From assembly GCF_003732225.1 (NCBI RefSeq), contig NZ_MOBJ01000006.1, positions 558,001-622,000 of the forward strand: 64,000 bases of DNA. Direction: 5' to 3'. Below, one piece after another: positions 1-7,905 of the stretch. The notes beneath the pieces are model-generated. The model did not search any database and had not been told where the DNA came from. It saw only the letters and a list, made by a program, of their open reading frames with translations. Both the position numbers and the translations under genes were made by a program. Each line of letters begins with the position of its first letter. Position 1 is the first letter of the stretch. This DNA comes from Pseudomonas brassicacearum. Lineage in GTDB: Bacteria; Pseudomonadota; Gammaproteobacteria; Pseudomonadales; Pseudomonadaceae.

Positions 1-320
1 CATTGCGTAACACGGACCGGGTCGATCACCCCTATCGTTTCCTGCGCAGTGACGAGCCGCTGCACAGCACACTCAGCTCGGCGCGCTCGGAACAGGTCGA
101 AGGCACCCTAGCCTTCATTCTTTCCGGCAAGCATGTCGGCTACCTGCCCGATCATTTCGCCCGCTCGTGGGAAGACAAAGGCTTGCTCAAAGCGGTGGGC
201 CAGCCAGAGTTGAGTTTTGACGTAACCTTCCACCTGGCCCGACACCGTGCACAAGTGCCGGGCGATGCACAGTTGGCGTTTGAAGAGGATTTGCTGACGG
301 CGTTTGCACACACGCCGTAA
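1..320 (+). CDS. LysR-type regulator, C-terminal part only
   Basis: This is the end of a gene that begins before the window. The visible 105 or so residues look like the last part of a LysR effector-binding domain: a GTLAFILSGKHVGYLPDHFA stretch, matching the usual glycine-rich 'G.GIGYLPDH' segment, then a basic C-terminal tail. The helix-turn-helix is outside the window, so the target cannot be inferred. The TTG at position 3 is not a convincing start and is only where the reading frame enters the window. The gene is followed by a palindromic element rather than by a recognisable terminator. Confidence 0.75.
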   Translation, partial: LRNTDRVDHPYRFLRSDEPLHSTLSSARSEQVEGTLAFILSGKHVGYLPDHFARSWEDKGLLKAVGQPELSFDVTFHLARHRAQVPGDAQLAFEEDLLTAFAHTP

Positions 321-358
321 CGCCCCCCGTCAAATACGTTGGAGAGCCGCACCCGCAC

Positions 359-522
359 TCGTAGCAGCTGCCGAGCCCGCGAGGCTGCGTTCGGCTCGGT
401 CCGCGCTCGGGCGAAGCAGTCGTAAAATCAGGCAACACGTTCTTTCAGGTGAACCGCGTATGCAGGATTGGCGAGGACTTCGTCCTCGAACGCAGCCTCG
501 CGGGCTCGGCAGCTGCTGCGGG
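359..522. repeat. Palindromic dispersed element, core copy 1
   Basis: The left arm (CGTAGCAGCTGCCGAGCC, then GCGAGGCTGCGTTCG) and the right arm (CGAACGCAGCCTCG, then GGGCTCGGCAGCTGCTGCG) are inverted copies of each other. The right arm is preceded by the small palindrome GAGGACTTCGTCCTC. The same arrangement recurs near 23.9, 37.1, 49.1, 53.1 and 57.6 kb. Outer terminal repeats seen in other copies are not visible here. Confidence 0.85.
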
Positions 523-660
523 TGTTTATGCTTGCCTACGTAACCTCAGTCGCGGGCTACAACACCTTGCGTCACGGCCTACACCTGCGCCAGAATCCGC
601 CGGCTTGTGCGCTTTGGCCCTCACCTCTATCGTTTCCGTGTCGCTGATTATCAGCGATCG

Positions 661-805
661 GGTTTGGTAGCCCGAGTTCGGCTAAGGCGCACAGCGCCGA
701 CATTTCCACTCAGTGGGCGGTTTCATTTTGCCTGTTGTTTGTTATGGCGGCTGTGCGCAGGGTGCCTTCGGGCACGCCGGTTGCCTTAGTCCCGGTCTAC
801 CAACC
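661..805 (+). ncRNA. Structured non-coding block upstream of the DUF6124 gene
   Basis: This region has several nested inverted repeats and no credible reading frame. GGTTTGGTAG (661-670) can pair with CTACCAACC (797-805), and CTAAGGC (682-688) with GCCTTAG (783-789). Inside lie GGCGC-ACA-GCGCC, CCAC-TCA-GTGG and GTGCC-TTCG-GGCAC (762-775, a UUCG tetraloop). GCGCACAG (687-694) could instead pair with CTGTGCGC (751-758), which would give two competing folds. From memory, similar blocks precede DUF6124/DUF3077 genes elsewhere in Pseudomonas; I could not check this. It could be a cis-acting leader, a small RNA or a mobile palindromic element. Confidence 0.5.
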
Positions 806-880
806 TGTGTTCAGTCGCCACCCTATTTGTTTGGTAGCAATGGGTGCGACTCCCCTCGACTTAGACTTAGGAGTTTCACC

Positions 881-1255
881 ATGTTCAAAGCCACGCCCAA
901 TCCCCCCGAAACCGATCCGGTTTCCCCCTACGCCTCCCTCGACTCGAAAGAACTCCACGCCGCCGCGCACCGTGCGCTCGATCATTACCTGGTGCTGCCC
1001 GAAACCAAGGCACTGTTAGCCGACCGACGCCCCGGCTGCATTTTCGTCATCGCCCCCGACGTCGACAGCGAAACCCTGCTCGCCCATGCCTGCGAAACCC
1101 TCGCCTCGGCCAACGTCATGGCCAGTGACCTGGCGTTCGACCTCGAAGGTCCCAAGCGCAATACCGCGCTAGCGATTCAGCAGATGATTTCCCTGGCCGA
1201 ACTGACGGTGAATCGCGCACTGGATCACCTCGATCCACCTGACTCACCGGAATAA
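881..1255 (+). CDS. DUF6124 family protein
   Basis: A 124-residue protein of the Pseudomonas-specific DUF6124 type. It opens MFKATPNPPETDP, has a central 'ALDHYL' segment, then 'TETLLAHACETLASAN', and ends in an 'AIQQMISLAELTVNRALDHL' helix. The family has no known biochemical function. The ATG at 881 follows an AGGAG-like site (TTAGGAGTTTCACC). The frame stays open further upstream to 713, but that part lies in the structured block and reads unlike protein, so I exclude it. The gene stands alone; a long hairpin at 1464-1497 is the likely end of its transcript. Confidence 0.85.
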   Translation: MFKATPNPPETDPVSPYASLDSKELHAAAHRALDHYLVLPETKALLADRRPGCIFVIAPDVDSETLLAHACETLASANVMASDLAFDLEGPKRNTALAIQQMISLAELTVNRALDHLDPPDSPE

Positions 1256-1276
1256 CGGCCAACACTGTGGAGCTCT

Positions 1277-1416
1277 TGTGGGAGCGAGCTTGCTCGCGAT
1301 GACGGTTTTACATTCGGCATCAATGGTTACTGTCACACCGCTATCGCGAGCAAGCTCGCTCCCACATTTGATCTTTGCTGCTTCGAACTTTGTGCTCGCT
1401 TAACTGACTGGCATTA
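1277..1416. repeat. REP doublet (REPIN-like), copy A
   Basis: Two inverted copies of the REP palindrome GGGAGCGAGCTTGCTCGC flank a roughly 40-base spacer. A further unit of about 50 bases ends in CTTAAC...GGCATTA. The whole 140-base block recurs with only scattered changes at 6481-6621, so it behaves as one unit rather than as two chance neighbours. Doublets of this kind are known in Pseudomonas as REPINs and are moved by RAYT transposases; no RAYT gene is in this window. Confidence 0.85.
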
Positions 1417-1463
1417 GCGCAAGCCCCCTCGCCAGCCCTTGAACTGTGCGCGCAGACCACACA

Positions 1464-1497
1464 AAACCCGCCACCTTTTCAAAAGGCTGGCGGGTTT
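1464..1497 (+). terminator. Long hairpin, probable terminator
   Basis: AAACCCGCCA and TGGCGGGTTT pair, and the stem continues inward through CCTTTT/AAAAGG, leaving a nearly loopless hairpin. Only a weak T tract follows (TTTGTCGTTT). It most likely ends the DUF6124 transcript. It also lies 85 bases before the permease start, so an attenuator role cannot be excluded. Confidence 0.55.
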
Positions 1498-1581
1498 GTC
1501 GTTTCCGCGCGTTGCCCTCGATGCCCGCGGCTGGCATCCTGCGCCTCCATTTTCTGACCTGGCCTTATTGGCACCCTCCCC

Positions 1582-3054
1582 GTGACCTCATCTGACCACT
1601 CGAAAACTGCGCTTCGTTCCGACCTGATCTACGGCCTCTACGATCGCCCACACTTCACCGCGACCGTCTTCGCCGCGCTGCAACATGTGCTGGCGAGCTT
1701 CGTCGGGATCATCACGCCCACCCTGATCATGGGCAGCGCCCTGGGTCTGCAAAGCGAAATCCCCTACCTGATCAGCATGGCGCTGTTCGTTTCCGGCCTG
1801 GGCACCTTCGTCCAGGCGCGACGCTTCGGCCCGATCGGCTCCGGTCTGCTGTGCCTGCAAGGCACCAGTTTCTCGTTTATCAGCGTGATTCTCAGCGCCG
1901 GATTCATGGTCAAGGCGCGTGGCGGAGGCACCGATGAAATCCTCTCGACGATCTTCGGCGTGTGCTTCTTTGCCGCGTTTATCGAAGTGGTGCTGAGCCA
2001 GTTCATTGGCAAGTTGCGGATGCTGATCACCCCGGTGGTGACCGGCACCATCATCACCCTGATGGGCTTGTCGTTGGTCAAGGTCGCCATGACCGACATC
2101 GCCGGCGGTTTTGGCGCTGCGGATCTGGGCGCAGCAAGTCACTTGGCCCTGGCTGCACTGGTGCTGGGTACCATCGTGGTGCTCAACCGGGTCGACGTAC
2201 CCTTCTTGCGCCTCGGTGCCATCGTCATTGGCCTGACCCTCGGTTACGTGGTCGCGTGGCTGATGGGTGACGTCGATTTCGCCAATATGGCCGCCGTGCC
2301 GCTGATGAGCGTGCCGGTGCCGTTCAAGTACGGCTTCAACTTCGACTGGGTGGCGTTCGTTCCGGTGGCGGTGATTTTCCTGGTCTCGCCGCTCGAAGCG
2401 GCCGGTGACCTGACCGCTAATTCGATGATTTCCCAGCAACCGGTCAAAGGCCCGATTTACATTCGGCGGATCAAGTCCGGTTTGCTCGCCGACGGCCTCA
2501 ACTCGGCGATGGCGGCGGTCTTCAACAGCATGCCGATGGTCACCTTCGCGCAGAACAACGGGGTGATCCAACTGACCGGCGTGGCCAGCCGCTACGTCGC
2601 GTTCTTCATCGCCGGGCTGCTGGTGTTGCTGGGGCTGTTCCCGATGATTGGCGCCGTGCTGCAACTGATGCCCAAACCGGTGCTTGGCGGCGCAGAGCTG
2701 GTGATGTTCGGCACTGTGGCAGTGGCCGGGATCAAGATCCTCGCCGAGGCCGGTCTGCATCGGCGCAACATGCTGATCGTCGCCATTTCGCTGGGCATGG
2801 GGCTGGGCGTCGCCGCCGTACCGGAAGTGCTGCGCGAATTACCCAAGGCGCTGCACAACATCTTCGAGTCGCCGATCACCGTCGGTGCGTTGTGCGCTAT
2901 CGTGCTGAATATCTTTCTGCCCGAAGAATTCATCGAGCTGGAAGAAGACGATTTCGATCCGGAAGCTTCGATCCTCACGGTCATGGAGAACCCGGATGTC
3001 ACGCCACACGGCGAACCACTCAAGCCTTCCGTGGTCGCACAGGTGAACCGCTAA
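1582..3054 (+). CDS. NCS2-family nucleobase permease (uracil/xanthine/urate type)
   Basis: A 490-residue inner-membrane symporter of the nucleobase-cation symporter-2 family, with about 12-14 hydrophobic helices. The family marks are present: the QH pair in the first helix (Q34-H35) and the signature QNNGxxxxTG beginning at Q324. A charged 'SPLEAAGDLTANS' helix carries the conserved glutamate and aspartate. These features fit proton-coupled uptake of a purine such as xanthine or urate, as in XanP/UacT, but do not settle the substrate. The start is a GTG. No purine-degradation gene is adjacent. The acidic C-terminal tail (ELEEDDFDPE) is cytoplasmic in relatives. Confidence 0.88.
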   Translation: MTSSDHSKTALRSDLIYGLYDRPHFTATVFAALQHVLASFVGIITPTLIMGSALGLQSEIPYLISMALFVSGLGTFVQARRFGPIGSGLLCLQGTSFSFISVILSAGFMVKARGGGTDEILSTIFGVCFFAAFIEVVLSQFIGKLRMLITPVVTGTIITLMGLSLVKVAMTDIAGGFGAADLGAASHLALAALVLGTIVVLNRVDVPFLRLGAIVIGLTLGYVVAWLMGDVDFANMAAVPLMSVPVPFKYGFNFDWVAFVPVAVIFLVSPLEAAGDLTANSMISQQPVKGPIYIRRIKSGLLADGLNSAMAAVFNSMPMVTFAQNNGVIQLTGVASRYVAFFIAGLLVLLGLFPMIGAVLQLMPKPVLGGAELVMFGTVAVAGIKILAEAGLHRRNMLIVAISLGMGLGVAAVPEVLRELPKALHNIFESPITVGALCAIVLNIFLPEEFIELEEDDFDPEASILTVMENPDVTPHGEPLKPSVVAQVNR

Positions 3055-3063
3055 CGCTGCTCG

Positions 3064-3091
3064 AGGGTCGAGCCGCCAGCGCTTCGACCCT
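3064..3091 (+). terminator. Rho-independent terminator after the permease
   Basis: AGGGTCGA pairs with TCGACCCT, followed by TATTTTAT. It lies between the permease stop and the next start, so the lipoprotein gene probably has its own promoter or depends on read-through. Confidence 0.6.
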
Positions 3092-3112
3092 TATTTTATC
3101 GAGAGCTCGTTC

Positions 3113-3586
3113 ATGCGCAGATTCCTCGCTTTAAGCCTTTCCCTGCTGTTGCTCAGCTTGAGCGCCTGCGCCCTGTTTCCCAATCGCGACCCGCTGAACG
3201 TCAACGTGGTCGGCATCGAACCGTTGCAAAACCAGGACCTGGAAGTGCGCTTTGCGGTGAAGCTGCGCCTGCAAAACCCCAACGAAACGCCCATCAACTA
3301 CAACGGCGTAGCCCTGAGTCTGGAGGTCAATGGTCAACCCCTCGCCACTGGCGTGAGCGATCAAGCGGGAACGATCCCGCGTTACTCGGAAGCGATCCTC
3401 ACCGTACCCGTGAGTATTTCAGCGTTCTCCGTGCTGCGCCAAACCCTTGGCCTGAGCCAGACGCAATCCCTCAACAACCTGCCTTACGTGTTACGCGGCA
3501 AGCTGTCTGGCGGGGCGTTAGGCACCCTGCGCTTTGTCGATAAAGGCACACTCAACCTGCCGGGCTCGACAGCAGGCATCTGGTAA
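3113..3586 (+). CDS. LEA type 2 (WHy-domain) lipoprotein
   Basis: A 157-residue protein with a lipoprotein signal: a basic start (MRR), a leucine-rich core and the lipobox LSAC with Cys19. The mature part matches the LEA14/WHy fold: 'LEVRFAVKLRLQNPNETPIN', then 'YNGVALSLEVNGQPLATG' and a C-terminal strand pattern ending 'KGTLNLPG'. Related proteins are periplasmic beta-sandwich lipoproteins linked to stress tolerance; the exact role is unknown. The residue after Cys19 is alanine, which gives no inner-membrane retention signal, so outer-membrane placement is likely. It is convergent with the nitrilase gene, 22 bases away. Confidence 0.8.
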   Translation: MRRFLALSLSLLLLSLSACALFPNRDPLNVNVVGIEPLQNQDLEVRFAVKLRLQNPNETPINYNGVALSLEVNGQPLATGVSDQAGTIPRYSEAILTVPVSISAFSVLRQTLGLSQTQSLNNLPYVLRGKLSGGALGTLRFVDKGTLNLPGSTAGIW

Positions 3587-3608
3587 ATCAGCCGCAGAGC
3601 ACAGCGCC

Positions 3609-4529
3609 TCAGATAAACCGCACACCGGGTTTGGCCCGTTCATCCACGGTCAGCTCGAACACATCCGGGCGCGCGTAGTGCCCGACCACGTCGTAGTCGT
3701 AGCGCGCACGCACCAGTTCGTCGGTGTCGATTTCGGCCGTCAGCAAGCCTGCGCCGCCCAACAGCGGCCCGGCCAGCACGTCGCCCATCGGGCCGATGAT
3801 CACACTGCCGCCGGCAATCAGCGGGCGCTCGGCCGACCAGTTGGCAATCTCCACTCCCAAGGCTTGCGGTGATGGCTGGACCTGACAGGCGCTGACCACG
3901 AAGCAACGTCCTTCGTGGGCAATGTGGCGCATGCTGACCTGCCACATTTCGCGCTCGTCGACCGTTGGCGCGCACCAGACTTCCACGCCCTTGGCGTACA
4001 TCGCCGTGCGCAGCAGCGGCATCATGTTTTCCCAGCACACGGCGGCACCAATGCGCCCGACCTGGCTGTCGATCACGGGCAGTGTCGAGCCGTCGCCCTT
4101 ACCCCAGATCAACCGCTCGGTGCCGGTGGGCATCAGTTTGCGGTGCTTGGCCACAAAGCCGGTTTGCGGTTCGAAGTACAACGCGGTGCAGTACAAGGTG
4201 CTGCCTGAACGCTCGATCACGCCCAGCACCAGATTCGCACCGGTACGCGCAGACAATCCCGCCAAGGCTTCGGTTTCAGCGCCCGGTACCTTGATGGCAT
4301 TGGCAAAATAGCGTGCAAACGCCTCACGACCTTCCGGCAATCGGTAGCCCAACTGCGTGCCGAAGCCTTCGCCTTTGGGGTAACCGCCGAGTAACGCCTC
4401 GGGCATGACCACCAGCCTGGCACCGGACTCGATGATCGCCTGTTCATAAGAAAGTATCTGTTCCAGGGTCTCGCCCTTGCCGCCTGGCAACGAACCGATT
4501 TGCAGTGCAGCAACAATGGACTTTGGCAT
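3609..4529 (-). CDS. Nitrilase / carbon-nitrogen hydrolase
   Basis: A 306-residue cytosolic hydrolase of the nitrilase branch of the C-N hydrolase superfamily. The catalytic triad is visible: Glu44 in [12 protein letters not shown], Lys131 in KHRKLMPT and Cys165 in [10 protein letters not shown]. The cysteine context (C-W-E-N-x-M-P) is that of true nitrilases that turn nitriles into acids, rather than amidases. I start at the ATG whose upstream sequence reads GGGAGTTACC; the frame stays open 43 codons further but crosses into the divergent gene. A LysR regulator is divergent 85 bases away, the usual arrangement for an inducible nitrilase. The substrate is unknown. Confidence 0.85.
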   Translation of the reverse strand: MPKSIVAALQIGSLPGGKGETLEQILSYEQAIIESGARLVVMPEALLGGYPKGEGFGTQLGYRLPEGREAFARYFANAIKVPGAETEALAGLSARTGANLVLGVIERSGSTLYCTALYFEPQTGFVAKHRKLMPTGTERLIWGKGDGSTLPVIDSQVGRIGAAVCWENMMPLLRTAMYAKGVEVWCAPTVDEREMWQVSMRHIAHEGRCFVVSACQVQPSPQALGVEIANWSAERPLIAGGSVIIGPMGDVLAGPLLGGAGLLTAEIDTDELVRARYDYDVVGHYARPDVFELTVDERAKPGVRFI

Positions 4530-4614
4530 CGCGGTAACTCCCTGAGTATTGAGGTATTGCTCATTCTCCGGCCACCGCCGATCATGAATAAAGCCCAATT
4601 CACTGCTGAAAGAT

Positions 4615-5544
4615 ATGAGCCAAATGAATATCGCCGACATTGACCTCAACTTGCTCAAAGTCTTCGAAGCGCTGCACGACGAGTCCAGCGCCAGCCGCGC
4701 CGCGCTGCGTTTAGGGGTTACGCAGTCCGCCGTGAGTGCGGCATTACGCAGGCTGCGCGATGTGTACGCCGATCAATTGTTCGTGCGCACCGGCCGTGGT
4801 TTGGCGCCGACGTTACGCGCCAATCAATTGAAACCGGTGATCAGCGATGCGCTGAACAAGTGCCGACAAAGCCTGGCGATGATCGACCCTGCGGCCAACC
4901 AGTACGAAGGTCGTTCAGTGATTGTGGGTTTGTCGGATGATTTCGAGATCGCCTATGGCCGGCGATTGATCGAGGAAATCGAGCGTCGAGCGCCAAAGCT
5001 GCGGTTGATCTTTCGCCAGACCCACAGCCAGATCGTGGCTCACGCCTTGTTGGAGCGCAGCGTTGACCTGGCGATTACCGCAGGCGGTTTTGCCGAGCGC
5101 TTGCTCAGCCGTCAGGTGTTGGGTGAAGGCAGCTATCAGTGTCTGGTCGACCCCGACAGCCTGGCCGACGGGCAACAGGAAATAGGCCTCGACGAGTATG
5201 TCGCTCGTGAGCACATTCTGGTGTCGTCTGGAGGGTTTATCGGCATTACCGATGAGGGTTTGGCGGGCCTGGGATTGAGTCGGCGAGTGTGCGCGTCAAC
5301 CACGCATTTTGCCGCGTTGCCGTTCTTGCTCAAGGGCAGCCAGGCCGTGGCAACCATCCCGGCCCATGCGGCGCAGAGCATCGCCGCACTCAGCGGGCTG
5401 ACAGTGCTGCCCTGCCCGCTGAGCCTGCCGCGTTATCCGATTGAACTGGGCTGGCGGACCAACAGCCAACTCGACCCGCTGTTGCTGAAGGTTCGTGAAG
5501 CGATTGTGGCCAGCTTTTTAAAAGCACTGCCCGCGATCTTTTGA
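4615..5544 (+). CDS. LysR-type regulator, divergent from the nitrilase
   Basis: A 309-residue regulator with a typical N-terminal winged helix (residues 7-66: [21 protein letters not shown], then '[29 protein letters not shown]') and a substrate-sensing domain behind it. The 'SQSAVSxALxRLR' helix and '[12 protein letters not shown]' are of the NodD/SyrM-like LysR subgroup. It probably controls the divergent nitrilase gene from the shared 85-base region; this is inferred from layout. A second ATG nine bases downstream is an alternative start. Confidence 0.88.
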   Translation: MSQMNIADIDLNLLKVFEALHDESSASRAALRLGVTQSAVSAALRRLRDVYADQLFVRTGRGLAPTLRANQLKPVISDALNKCRQSLAMIDPAANQYEGRSVIVGLSDDFEIAYGRRLIEEIERRAPKLRLIFRQTHSQIVAHALLERSVDLAITAGGFAERLLSRQVLGEGSYQCLVDPDSLADGQQEIGLDEYVAREHILVSSGGFIGITDEGLAGLGLSRRVCASTTHFAALPFLLKGSQAVATIPAHAAQSIAALSGLTVLPCPLSLPRYPIELGWRTNSQLDPLLLKVREAIVASFLKALPAIF

Positions 5545-5575
5545 TCTTGATTTTGTCGATGCCTCATCCGCCACA

Positions 5576-5708
5576 AAGATCGCAGCCTTCGGCAGCTCCT
5601 ACATGGGGACGCGATCCCGTAGGAGCTGGCGCAGCCTGCGATCTTTTGACGGTGCTGAAGAATGCCAAAGAGCAAGATCAAAAGATCGCAGCCTGCGGCA
5701 GCTCCTAC
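5576..5708. repeat. Cluster of three REP palindromes
   Basis: Three copies of the REP sequence in alternating orientation: AGATCGCAGCCTTCGGCAGC at 5578, its inverse CGTAGGAGCTGGCGCAGCC at 5621, and a third starting near 5688 that ends in GCTCCTAC. The last bases of the third copy supply the stop codon of the small gene on the minus strand at 5705. Confidence 0.85.
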
Positions 5709-5956
5709 TTGGCGGCCATCAAGCGATTGACTTCGCTGCGGACCATGTTGGCGTATTCCGGCGGTGACATGGCATCCAGCTCGGAGCGCACCCATTCGGC
5801 CCATTTGCCTTTGCGCTTGGAGCGCTCGCCGAACAAGCGTGCCGCTTCGCCTTTGGATTTGCCCAGGTTGCTCTGCCAGAGGTCGAACAGACGGGACTTT
5901 TCATCTTCAAGCGCAGCGCGCTCGGCAAGGGGCTTGTCGGCCAGATTGAAGCTCAT
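5705..5956 (-). CDS. Conserved small cytosolic protein, unknown function
   Basis: An 83-residue, highly charged protein without signal or membrane segments, largely helical by eye: 'ADKPLAERAALEDEKSRLFDLW', 'KSKGEAARLFGERSKRKGKWAEWV', 'MSPPEYANMVRSEVNRLM'. I have seen similar small proteins in Pseudomonas but know of no function. The start is the ATG preceded by AGGTAACTCCC; an in-frame ATG six codons upstream has no clear ribosome site. The TAG stop is formed by the edge of a REP element, so the natural C-terminus may have been trimmed or fixed by REP insertion. Confidence 0.7.
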   Translation of the reverse strand: MSFNLADKPLAERAALEDEKSRLFDLWQSNLGKSKGEAARLFGERSKRKGKWAEWVRSELDAMSPPEYANMVRSEVNRLMAAK

Positions 5957-6121
5957 GGGAGTTACCTGCTGCATAAAATAGGCGCCATCTTACACTGTAG
6001 GCAGAAATTTCCGGGGGCGGATTTTCCATTTGCGTTGAGTTTCAGGGCAAAAAAACTGCAACTTTTCCGCCGCGCCTACACTCAATTGATCACTGTCCCA
6101 AAACCAGCAAGGAGTCACCTG

Positions 6122-6439
6122 ATGGCCCGAAAAACCCCGGTGCACGCAAATGACGAGCAAATCAAGGATCAGGTCTTCAGCGAGCTGCAAGCGCTGATCG
6201 AAGAGTCGGAGAAACTGCTCAAAAGCAGTGCCTCACTGGTCGGTGAGGAAGCTGAAAACCTGCGCGAACAAGTCGCGCTGAAACTGCGGCAGGCACGCGA
6301 TTCTGTCTCCAGTGTGCGTGAGCGGACCCAACCCGTGATCGAGGCGACCGAAACCTACATCGGTGGTCATCCTTGGCAAACCGTAGCGATCTCGGCCGGT
6401 TTTGGTCTGGTGGTGGGGTTGCTGCTGGGGCGTCGCTGA
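6122..6439 (+). CDS. ElaB/YqjD-type membrane-anchored protein (DUF883)
   Basis: A 105-residue protein: a charged, probably coiled-coil N-terminal part (residues 10-80, with heptad-like 'ELQALIEESEKLLKSSASLVGEEAENLREQ') followed by a single C-terminal membrane segment ending GLVVGLLLGRR. This matches the DUF883 family (ElaB, YqjD), tail-anchored inner-membrane proteins that in E. coli bind ribosomes in stationary phase. The ATG follows AAGGAGTCACCTG, a strong site. No operon partner is evident: an inverted small gene lies upstream and a REP doublet downstream. Confidence 0.85.
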   Translation: MARKTPVHANDEQIKDQVFSELQALIEESEKLLKSSASLVGEEAENLREQVALKLRQARDSVSSVRERTQPVIEATETYIGGHPWQTVAISAGFGLVVGLLLGRR

Positions 6440-6480
6440 AGAATCAAAAGCGAGCCCATGGGCTTAAGAAGCAAGTCCAG

Positions 6481-6621
6481 TGTGGGAGCGAGCTTGCTCG
6501 CGATGACGGCTTTACATTCGACATCAATGTTTACTGTCATATCGCAATCGCGAGCAAGCTCGCTCCCACATTCGATCGTTGCTGTTTCGGAGCTTGTATT
6601 CGCTTAACTAAACCGGCATTA
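6481..6621. repeat. REP doublet (REPIN-like), copy B
   Basis: A near-duplicate of 1277-1416: REP palindrome, spacer with TTTACATTCGACATCAATG, inverted REP, then the same 50-base tail ending GGCATTA. The identity of the tail and spacer shows that the copied unit is larger than the two REPs. Confidence 0.85.
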
Positions 6622-6643
6622 CGTCATGGCTCGCCTTTTCACC

Positions 6644-7684
6644 TCAATTACCCGCCAGTTCGCGCAATTGCGCCAGGGTTTGCGCATCGAGCGTGATGCC
6701 CCCAGCCAGCGCCTTGGCCCGCTCGCGATGACGTCGGTCACCCGGCAAACGCCGCAGCCCCACAGCATGCATCTGCCTGACCAGTTCCTGACTGCGTTCG
6801 GCGAAACTCTGCCCGGCGGCTTTGCTCGGATCGATCACGATCAGTAACTGGCCGGTCCACGGGGTTTTCGCTCCCGGATGATTGGACCAGTCGAACTCGA
6901 ACGAGAAGTTGCCACCGGTCAAAGCCGCCGCCAGCAGTTCGACCATCATCGACAACGCCGACCCCTTGTGCCCGCCGAATGGCAGCAATGCACCGCCCTC
7001 CAGAATGGCTTTCGGGTCCTGCGTTGGCTGGCCCAGGCTGTCTACGCCCATACCGGGCGGCAAACGCTCACCCTTGCGCGCGGCAATCTGCACGTCGCCA
7101 TGGGCGATGGCGCTGGTGGCCAGGTCAAACACTATCGGGTCGGCCCCCGCGCGTGGCGCGGCGAAGGCAATCGGGTTCGTGCCAAACAACGGGCGATCGG
7201 CGCCGTGCGGCACCACGCAGGTCATGCTGTTGACCACACTCAGCGCCACCAGGCCTTCATAGGCAAAGGGCTCGACATCCGGCCAAAGTGCGGCGAAATG
7301 GTGGGAATTACGGATCGCCATGACCGCGATCCCGGCGCTGCGGGCTTTCTCGACCAGCAACGCGCGACCTGCGGCCAACGCCGGTTGGGCAAAGCCGTTG
7401 TCGGCATCCACTCGAACAAAGCCCGAGGCCACGTCCTCGACTACCGGAACCGCCTTGCCATTGACCCAGCCGCTGTTCAGCGTCGAGACATAGCCCGGAA
7501 TCCGGAACACCCCATGACTGTGGGCGCCATCGCGCTCGGCGCCGGCACAGTTCTCGGCCAGTACCCCGGCGACCTCGATCGAGGTGCCATGTCGCAAAAA
7601 GATCTGGGTCAATAACTGCACAAGTTCCGCGAAACTCAGTGCTGGGGTGTCCGGGTTGACAGCCATTTCGGGCGATACAGGCAT
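6644..7684 (-). CDS. dpkA: Delta1-piperideine/pyrroline-2-carboxylate reductase (Ldh2 family)
   Basis: A 346-residue NAD(P)H-dependent reductase of the malate/L-lactate dehydrogenase-2 fold. Diagnostic stretches are ERDGAHSHGVFRIPGY (with the catalytic-type His), 'NSHHFAALWPDVEPFA', 'NSMTCVVPHGADRPLFGTNP' and 'PFGGHKGSALSMMVELL'. These agree closely with the Pseudomonas DpkA enzymes as I remember them, which reduce cyclic imines to L-pipecolate or L-proline in D-lysine and D-proline breakdown. The start is the ATG behind TGGAGCTTCAG; upstream in-frame codons overlap the neighbouring promoter region. It is divergent from the large toxin-like gene. No D-lysine pathway partner is next to it. Confidence 0.85.
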   Translation of the reverse strand: MPVSPEMAVNPDTPALSFAELVQLLTQIFLRHGTSIEVAGVLAENCAGAERDGAHSHGVFRIPGYVSTLNSGWVNGKAVPVVEDVASGFVRVDADNGFAQPALAAGRALLVEKARSAGIAVMAIRNSHHFAALWPDVEPFAYEGLVALSVVNSMTCVVPHGADRPLFGTNPIAFAAPRAGADPIVFDLATSAIAHGDVQIAARKGERLPPGMGVDSLGQPTQDPKAILEGGALLPFGGHKGSALSMMVELLAAALTGGNFSFEFDWSNHPGAKTPWTGQLLIVIDPSKAAGQSFAERSQELVRQMHAVGLRRLPGDRRHRERAKALAGGITLDAQTLAQLRELAGN

Positions 7685-7905
7685 CTGAAGCTCCACTTTT
7701 ATTATTGAATACGGGCAACAGCGTGAAATCGGGTTGCACAGCAACCGAAAACTTGCCGATTAAGTGCTGTTTTGCAGGTGATCTGTCAAGACTCAGGAGC
7801 GCACAAACACCTCAAGCGATATGTACCGCACCTCAACACTCCGCTGACCGTAATGTTTTTCCTCACCCAAATACCCTGCCGATTGCAGCAGGGCGAGGAA
7901 TCACT

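Noticed and set aside
187..543. Several frames of 70-80 codons in the first palindromic element
   Set aside because: They appear because of the Arg/Leu-rich GC arms, recur at each element copy and lack ribosome sites.
713..880. A longer N-terminus for the DUF6124 protein
   Set aside because: The upstream frame lies in the structured block, reads Cys/Gly-rich and unlike the family, and the ATG at 881 has its own ribosome site.
1588..2760. A 390-codon minus-strand frame opposite the NCS2 permease
   Set aside because: Its product is a His/Gln/Arg-rich reading of the reverse of membrane-helix codons. The permease on the plus strand is certain.
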